Positions 5,640 through 9,105 of a stretch of DNA of 9,105 nucleotides are shown piece after piece. The notes below the pieces were generated by a model. It saw nothing but the letters and a program-made list of their open reading frames with translations. It ran no database searches and was not told where the DNA came from. This DNA comes from Bacillota bacterium (lineage in GTDB: Bacteria > Bacillota > Clostridia > Lachnospirales > Lachnospiraceae). Position 1 is the stretch's first letter, and each line of letters opens with the position of its first letter. The position numbers and the translations under genes were made by a program. The stretch lies in NCBI GenBank assembly GCA_023387635.1, contig JAEWHU010000194.1:1-9105 (forward strand). Direction: 5' to 3'.

Positions 5640-7070
5640 TTAAATTGTCCCATGTTTTTTTCGTGGTCTACTCTCTCTCTTTGTAAATAGCATTTCAAAA
5701 GCATAGATTAAGTGTTTTCTTACCCCTTGCCCATCTATAATGGCGTCTACATATCCTCTTTTTGCAGCGGACATAACGCCATTTTGTAAAATGTCATACT
5801 CTTTTTCTTTTTCATCTATTAAATGTGGTTCTTTATCATATATAATTTTAGCGGCAGATTTTCCATCCAGCATACCAATAGTAGCTCCTTCAATTGCATA
5901 AACCATATCCGCTCCAATGTGCTTCGAATTCATGGTAATATATGCACTTCCATAAGCTTTGCAGGTAATAACATTAACTTTTGGAACGGTGGCATTGGTA
6001 AAAGCAAAGGTGAGCTTTGCAACTGCCACTGGCAAAGTCATTTCTTCCTTTGTTGTAGCACGGTACCCTGAAACATTAGTAAATGTTAGAATAGGAATAT
6101 TAAATGCATCACAAAACCTAACAAAATCCGCTGCTTTTAAGCAACCATTTGTTGTAAGCGTATCCTCATATGTTGTAAGGCTACCATCAGAATTTTCATA
6201 TTCTAGGCGATTTCCTATTGCACCAATTGTCATACCATTTAGCCTAATAAATCCTGTAACCATTTCTTTCGCAAATGATTCCCTAACTTCTAAAAAATAA
6301 TTATAATCCGATATCTCTTTCATTCCTTTAGCAATATCTTTCACATTACTTGTAAATGAAGGTACTAATCTGTTTAAGTCATCCTGTGTTTCTTCTAAGG
6401 ATGGTTTATCATCATTACTTGCAGGTAATACAGTTATTAACTCTTTTACTTTTTGTAAAACTTCAATTTCATCTTCTAATATGAAATCTATTTTTCCATT
6501 TTCACTGTTAATAGCTGGCTCCATAGTGTTTAATTTTGAAGTATTATTTTGATAAAGTGAATTTGGAGAATTAAGAAATAAACTTCCAGTATTCTTAGCC
6601 ATAAACGTAAAATCACTTAAGGCTGTTAAAACTGCAAGACCTCCTCCACAGGTTCCAAGAATAACTGAAATCTGAGGAATAACACCTGATGCGTATACTT
6701 TCCTTTGATATATTTCACCAAAGCCATGCAATGCATCCGTTGCCTCTTGCAGCCTAAAACCGGCACTGTCAATTATTCCAATGACAGGTGCGCCAACCTT
6801 AAGTGCTGTATCATAAATATATGCTATTTTTTTTGCGTGCATTTCCCCAATGGTGCCGCCCATCGCAGTACCATCTTGAGAATAAATATATACTGGGTTA
6901 CCATTAATAAGTCCATAACCAGTTATTACACCATCTCCTGGAATTTCGGTCTCCATAAGATTAAAGTCAGTGCTTCTTTTTGTAATCATTGCACCTATTT
7001 CAACAAAACTATTGCTGTCAACTAAATTGATTATTCTCTCTCTAGCAGACAAGCAGGATGTCAGATTCAT
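5640..7070 (-). CDS. Acyl-CoA carboxyltransferase, MmdA/PccB/12S-like, divergent
   Basis: Carboxyltransferase (476 aa) expected to move a carboxyl group between an acyl-CoA (for example malonyl- or methylmalonyl-CoA) and carboxybiotin. Two crotonase-fold halves are visible. The N half has MGGTIGEMHAKKI (70-82), DSAGFRLQE (101-109) and GTCGGGLAV (139-147). The C half has ADFVRFCDAFNIPI (314-327), NVSGYRATT (332-340), ATVPKV (360-365), KAYGSAYITMNSKHIGAD (371-388) and a substrate-type segment from about 394. Typical MmdA/12S proteins have DSGGARIQE, GPCAGG, DTPGFLPG and KAYGGAYIAM at these sites, so several glycine motifs differ and the substrate may too. The family is usually 500-520 aa. An in-frame ATG at 7118 exists, but GGAGGG (7077-7082) sits 6 nt before the ATG at 7070 and the extra 16 residues look unlike the family, so I choose 7070. 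First gene of the operon. Confidence 0.88.
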   Translation of the reverse strand: MNLTSCLSARERIINLVDSNSFVEIGAMITKRSTDFNLMETEIPGDGVITGYGLINGNPVYIYSQDGTAMGGTIGEMHAKKIAYIYDTALKVGAPVIGIIDSAGFRLQEATDALHGFGEIYQRKVYASGVIPQISVILGTCGGGLAVLTALSDFTFMAKNTGSLFLNSPNSLYQNNTSKLNTMEPAINSENGKIDFILEDEIEVLQKVKELITVLPASNDDKPSLEETQDDLNRLVPSFTSNVKDIAKGMKEISDYNYFLEVRESFAKEMVTGFIRLNGMTIGAIGNRLEYENSDGSLTTYEDTLTTNGCLKAADFVRFCDAFNIPILTFTNVSGYRATTKEEMTLPVAVAKLTFAFTNATVPKVNVITCKAYGSAYITMNSKHIGADMVYAIEGATIGMLDGKSAAKIIYDKEPHLIDEKEKEYDILQNGVMSAAKRGYVDAIIDGQGVRKHLIYAFEMLFTKRESRPRKKHGTI

Positions 7071-7123
7071 GCTTTTCCCTCCAATTCTCTTTATGTATAA
7101 AACCAACTTTTTTGCCAATTATA

Positions 7124-7152
7124 ATTATACGATAAATATGGTAAAATTGCAA
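7124..7152 (-). promoter_or_regulatory. Sigma-A promoter of the carboxyltransferase operon
   Basis: TTGCAA (7147-7152), a 17-nt spacer and a perfect TATAAT (7124-7129) on the minus strand. The predicted leader is about 45-50 nt, ending in GGAGGG before the ATG at 7070. The promoter lies 53 nt downstream of the recX stop. I see no clear terminator in that gap, so some read-through from recX is possible. No biotin-repressor or other known operator was recognised. Confidence 0.8.
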
Positions 7153-7205
7153 TAATCTACCATCAAAATTCCTGAAAAATTCCATATATATTACAATAAA
7201 ACTTA

Positions 7206-7808
7206 TCAAAAATTCAAATGTCTTTTAATTGTATCATAAGAAAATCCTTTTCTATATAAATAGGATGAAACTTTCACCTTCTCTTCCTCTGTTATATTAT
7301 TTAAATCTTTCACTTTTTTAGAAATATGTTTTAAGATAGCAATTTCTTCATCTAGTCCTTCATTATACTCCTCATAAAAAGCTTGATCGATATATTCCTT
7401 TGGAACTCCTTTTTGTTTTAACTCCATTAAGAGTACTGTTTTACTTTTACTCTCTTTCCGACTTTTTACATAGTTTATTGCATATCTTAAATCATCAATA
7501 TAACGATAACTTTTCACATATTTTATAATAAGTTCAATGATTGGCATTGCATATCCAGACTGTTTTAGTTTAGAAACTAGCTCCGCTTCCGTTCTATCCA
7601 TATACTTCAATAAAGCAAGTGCTTTTTGTTTACCTCTTCGTATTACAGTATCTACTAATATAGTCTGATAATCTATATCTGATATTTCATTTCCCTCTTT
7701 TAAATCATAGATATAGATATCTTTCTGATATAGTATAAACTGGTATTCTTCATCTATATATATTTTATATTTTGTCTTATCCACTGGTTCAATCTTTGTT
7801 ACAATCAT
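7206..7808 (-). CDS. recX: RecA regulator RecX
   Basis: Small, charged cytoplasmic protein (200 aa) that binds along the RecA filament and modulates its activity. It is a member of the Firmicutes-type longer RecX group. The N-terminal 55 residues form a beta-rich extension, followed by the helical repeat units of the family: about 62-100 (ALALLKYMDRTEAELVSKL), about 102-145 (YIDDLRYAINYVKSR...MELKQKGV) and about 150-198 (VSSYLYRKGFSYDTIKRHL). GGAGG (7815-7819) sits 6 nt before the ATG. It lies 183 nt downstream of recA beyond an intrinsic terminator, so it is either expressed by partial read-through of recA or from its own weak promoter. A possible -10 TATAGT lies in the leader (about 7859-7864), but I find no convincing -35 and no SOS box. 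Confidence 0.93.
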   Translation of the reverse strand: MIVTKIEPVDKTKYKIYIDEEYQFILYQKDIYIYDLKEGNEISDIDYQTILVDTVIRRGKQKALALLKYMDRTEAELVSKLKQSGYAMPIIELIIKYVKSYRYIDDLRYAINYVKSRKESKSKTVLLMELKQKGVPKEYIDQAFYEEYNEGLDEEIAILKHISKKVKDLNNITEEEKVKVSSYLYRKGFSYDTIKRHLNF

Positions 7809-7891
7809 TATTTGCCTCCAAGATTTGAGTATGAGTGCTTCTCTTTCACATCATCTCTACTATAAATTCTACGAATTGTATTGAATTACCC

Positions 7892-7941
7892 AAAAAAGCC
7901 ATTCTAAATGCAGATATGGCTTCTCTGCACTTAAAATGGCT
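7892..7941 (-). terminator. Rho-independent terminator of recA
   Basis: Arms 7897-7914 and 7924-7941 pair over 18 positions with two mismatches (16 bp) and a 9-nt loop. On the minus strand the stem is followed by a T tract (7892-7896). It lies 50 nt after the recA stop and separates recA from recX. Confidence 0.93.
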
Positions 7942-7991
7942 CATATTAGTAAACCATATTATTGTCTAATACTTGACTTCACATGATAAAT

Positions 7992-9017
7992 TTATTCCTC
8001 AACGGTAGTTGGCTCACTACTTAATGCAAGATTATACTTAATACGAACTTTTTCTTCGATTTCTGCAAATATAGCAGGATTGTCTTTTAAGTATGTCTTT
8101 GCATTCTCACGGCCTTGGCCAATCTTAGCATCATTGTATGCATACCATGCACCACTTTTAATAACTATATTCTCATTAGCAGCTAAGTCAAGTACGTCCC
8201 CTTCACGTGAGATTCCTTGTCCAAACATAATATCGAATTCTGCTTCTTTGAATGGAGGTGCAATCTTATTCTTAACAACTTTAATTCTCGTTCTATTACC
8301 TACGATATCTCCACCTTGTTTTAAGGCCTCAATTCTACGTACATCAAGTCTTATTGAAGAGTAGAACTTAAGTGCTCTACCACCAGTTGTTGTTTCTGGA
8401 CTACCAAACATAACTCCTACCTTCTCACGTAATTGGTTGATGAAGATAACGATACAATTGGACTTAGATATAATAGCTGTTAATTTTCTAAGAGCTTGTG
8501 ACATCAATCTAGCTTGTAAACCAACATGAGAATCACCCATATCGCCATCAATTTCAGCTCTAGGTACTAATGCTGCAACAGAGTCAACTATAACAATATC
8601 AACTGCCCCAGAACGTACCATAGTCTCAGTAATCTCTAGTGCTTGCTCTCCATTGTCTGGTTGTGAAATGTATAAATTATCTATATCAACACCGATCTTT
8701 TTAGCATAAGCAGGATCTAGGGCATGTTCTGCATCAATAAAACCTGCAATACCACCACGTTTTTGTACTTCAGCTACCATATGTAATGCTACTGTAGTTT
8801 TACCACTAGATTCAGGACCATAAACTTCTACAACTCTTCCCTTAGGTATACCACCAAGACCTAAAGCAATATCAAGGCTAATAGATCCAGTAGGAATCGT
8901 TTCTACGTTCATACGAGCAGCTGTATCACCCAACTTCATAATAGAACCTTTACCATATTGTTTCTCAATTTGCGCTAGAGCAGATTCCAGTGCTTTTGAC
9001 TTATCTTCCTTTGACAT
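7992..9017 (-). CDS. recA: Recombinase RecA
   Basis: DNA-dependent ATPase for homologous recombination and coprotease that triggers LexA cleavage in the SOS response; 341 aa from the chosen start. It has the N-terminal helix (1-30), Walker A GPESSGKT (68-75), the DAEHALD segment (95-101), Walker B IVIVDS (141-146), loop L1 (about 157-165), NQLREKVGVMFGSPETTTGG (194-213, includes loop L2) and an acidic C-terminal tail (VEE). No intein or break. In-frame ATGs at 9035 and 9023 exist, but AGGAG at 9025-9029 lies 7 nt before the ATG at 9017 and only 1 nt before that at 9023, so 9017 (MSKEDKSKALESAL) is the best start. Promoter and LexA-type site lie upstream and a strong terminator downstream. Confidence 0.98.
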   Translation of the reverse strand: MSKEDKSKALESALAQIEKQYGKGSIMKLGDTAARMNVETIPTGSISLDIALGLGGIPKGRVVEVYGPESSGKTTVALHMVAEVQKRGGIAGFIDAEHALDPAYAKKIGVDIDNLYISQPDNGEQALEITETMVRSGAVDIVIVDSVAALVPRAEIDGDMGDSHVGLQARLMSQALRKLTAIISKSNCIVIFINQLREKVGVMFGSPETTTGGRALKFYSSIRLDVRRIEALKQGGDIVGNRTRIKVVKNKIAPPFKEAEFDIMFGQGISREGDVLDLAANENIVIKSGAWYAYNDAKIGQGRENAKTYLKDNPAIFAEIEEKVRIKYNLALSSEPTTVEE

Positions 9018-9037
9018 ACTCATTCTCCTTTTCATTA

Positions 9038-9051
9038 CGAACTAATGTTCT
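9038..9051. promoter_or_regulatory. LexA (SOS) operator of recA
   Basis: CGAACTAATGTTCT fits the Gram-positive SOS box CGAAC-N4-GTTCG with both GAAC/GTTC half-sites perfect (9039-9042 and 9047-9050). It starts 7 nt downstream of the -10 box, so it covers the predicted transcription start, as expected for a repressor of recA that is relieved by DNA damage. Confidence 0.88.
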
Positions 9052-9058
9052 TGTTTAT

Positions 9059-9087
9059 ATAATATCTTATTCCATACTATTTGTCAA
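9059..9087 (-). promoter_or_regulatory. Sigma-A promoter of recA
   Basis: TTGACA (9082-9087), a 17-nt spacer and TATTAT (9059-9064) on the minus strand, followed at once by the LexA box. The -35 box lies within the spacer of an 8-bp inverted repeat (9069-9095). Confidence 0.88.
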
Positions 9088-9095
9088 TATGGAAT
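9069..9095. repeat. 8-11-8 inverted repeat around the recA -35 box
   Basis: ATTCCATA (9069-9076) and TATGGAAT (9088-9095) are exact reverse complements separated by 11 bp that contain the recA -35 hexamer. It has no T tract, so it is not a terminator for an upstream gene. It could be an operator for a second regulator or a chance repeat in AT-rich DNA. Confidence 0.4.
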
Positions 9096-9105
9096 CTATA
9101 TTCTC

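Noticed and set aside
5823..6300. Overlapping plus-strand ORFs (82 and 113 aa)
   Set aside because: Antisense to the carboxyltransferase gene; composition follows from its codons and no start signal is seen.
7117..7126. AATTATAATT palindrome overlapping the -10 box of the carboxyltransferase operon
   Set aside because: A/T-only palindromes of this length are common by chance in such AT-rich DNA.
6705..7155. Plus-strand ORFs of 106 and 61 aa
   Set aside because: Antisense to the 5' end of the MmdA-like gene and its promoter region; Cys/Ile-rich peptides without recognisable motifs.
7165..7190. Repeated GGAATTTT motif between recX and the carboxyltransferase promoter, considered as a terminator
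   Set aside because: It is a direct repeat, not a hairpin, and has no stable stem.
8080..8364. 94-aa plus-strand ORF
   Set aside because: Shadow of recA.

Overview
The window is AT-rich DNA that reads as the chromosome of an anaerobic low-GC Firmicute. It is most likely a Clostridium-type organism, perhaps Lachnospiraceae. This is inferred from strong AGGAGG-type ribosome binding sites, sigma-A promoters with 17-bp spacers, a Gram-positive GAAC-N4-GTTC SOS box at recA, the ylxM-ffh pair, and a biotin-dependent carboxyltransferase/decarboxylase operon. Every credible gene lies on the minus strand, so the biological order runs from high to low coordinates: recA, recX, a four-gene carboxyltransferase operon, trmH-family methyltransferase, GNAT acetyltransferase, ylxM, ffh. 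No stretch over 300 bases lacks a gene. I see no tRNA, rRNA, CRISPR array, insertion sequence or phage gene.

Region 1 (about 7206-9105) is DNA repair. RecA has a textbook promoter and a LexA-type operator over its transcription start, and ends at a strong intrinsic terminator. RecX, the RecA modulator, follows beyond that terminator.

Region 2 (about 3062-7152) is one transcription unit with its own promoter and a terminal hairpin. It encodes, in order, an acyl-CoA carboxyltransferase (MmdA-like), a one-TM OadG/MmdD-like protein, a small biotin carrier (MmdC-like) and a pyruvate/oxaloacetate carboxyltransferase (OadA/PycB, 5S-like) with no biotin domain of its own. The first three follow the order of the sodium-pump operon mmdADCB. 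The integral-membrane beta subunit expected next is absent, and an OadA-type carboxyltransferase sits in its place. Two carboxyltransferases sharing one biotin carrier is the composition of a transcarboxylase (12S + 1.3S + 5S), here with an added membrane-anchor-like subunit. Neither a biotin carboxylase nor a beta subunit is encoded here. The acyl-CoA carboxyltransferase is divergent at its active-site glycine motifs.

Region 3 (about 1654-3043) is a two-gene unit for a SpoU/TrmH RNA methyltransferase and a phosphinothricin-acetyltransferase-like GNAT, from a promoter just beyond the region 2 terminator.

Region 4 (1-1635) is ylxM-ffh, the signal recognition particle operon, with ffh running off the window edge. 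Its consensus promoter has a perfect 11-bp inverted repeat over the predicted start of transcription that runs to the ribosome binding site, plus a 12-bp palindrome overlapping the -35 box. Both are operator candidates.

Most of the window is housekeeping. The parts worth a second look are the composition of the carboxyltransferase operon, the orphan ribosome binding site with a tiny ORF where a beta-subunit gene would be expected, and the dyads at ylxM, recA and between mmdA and oadG.
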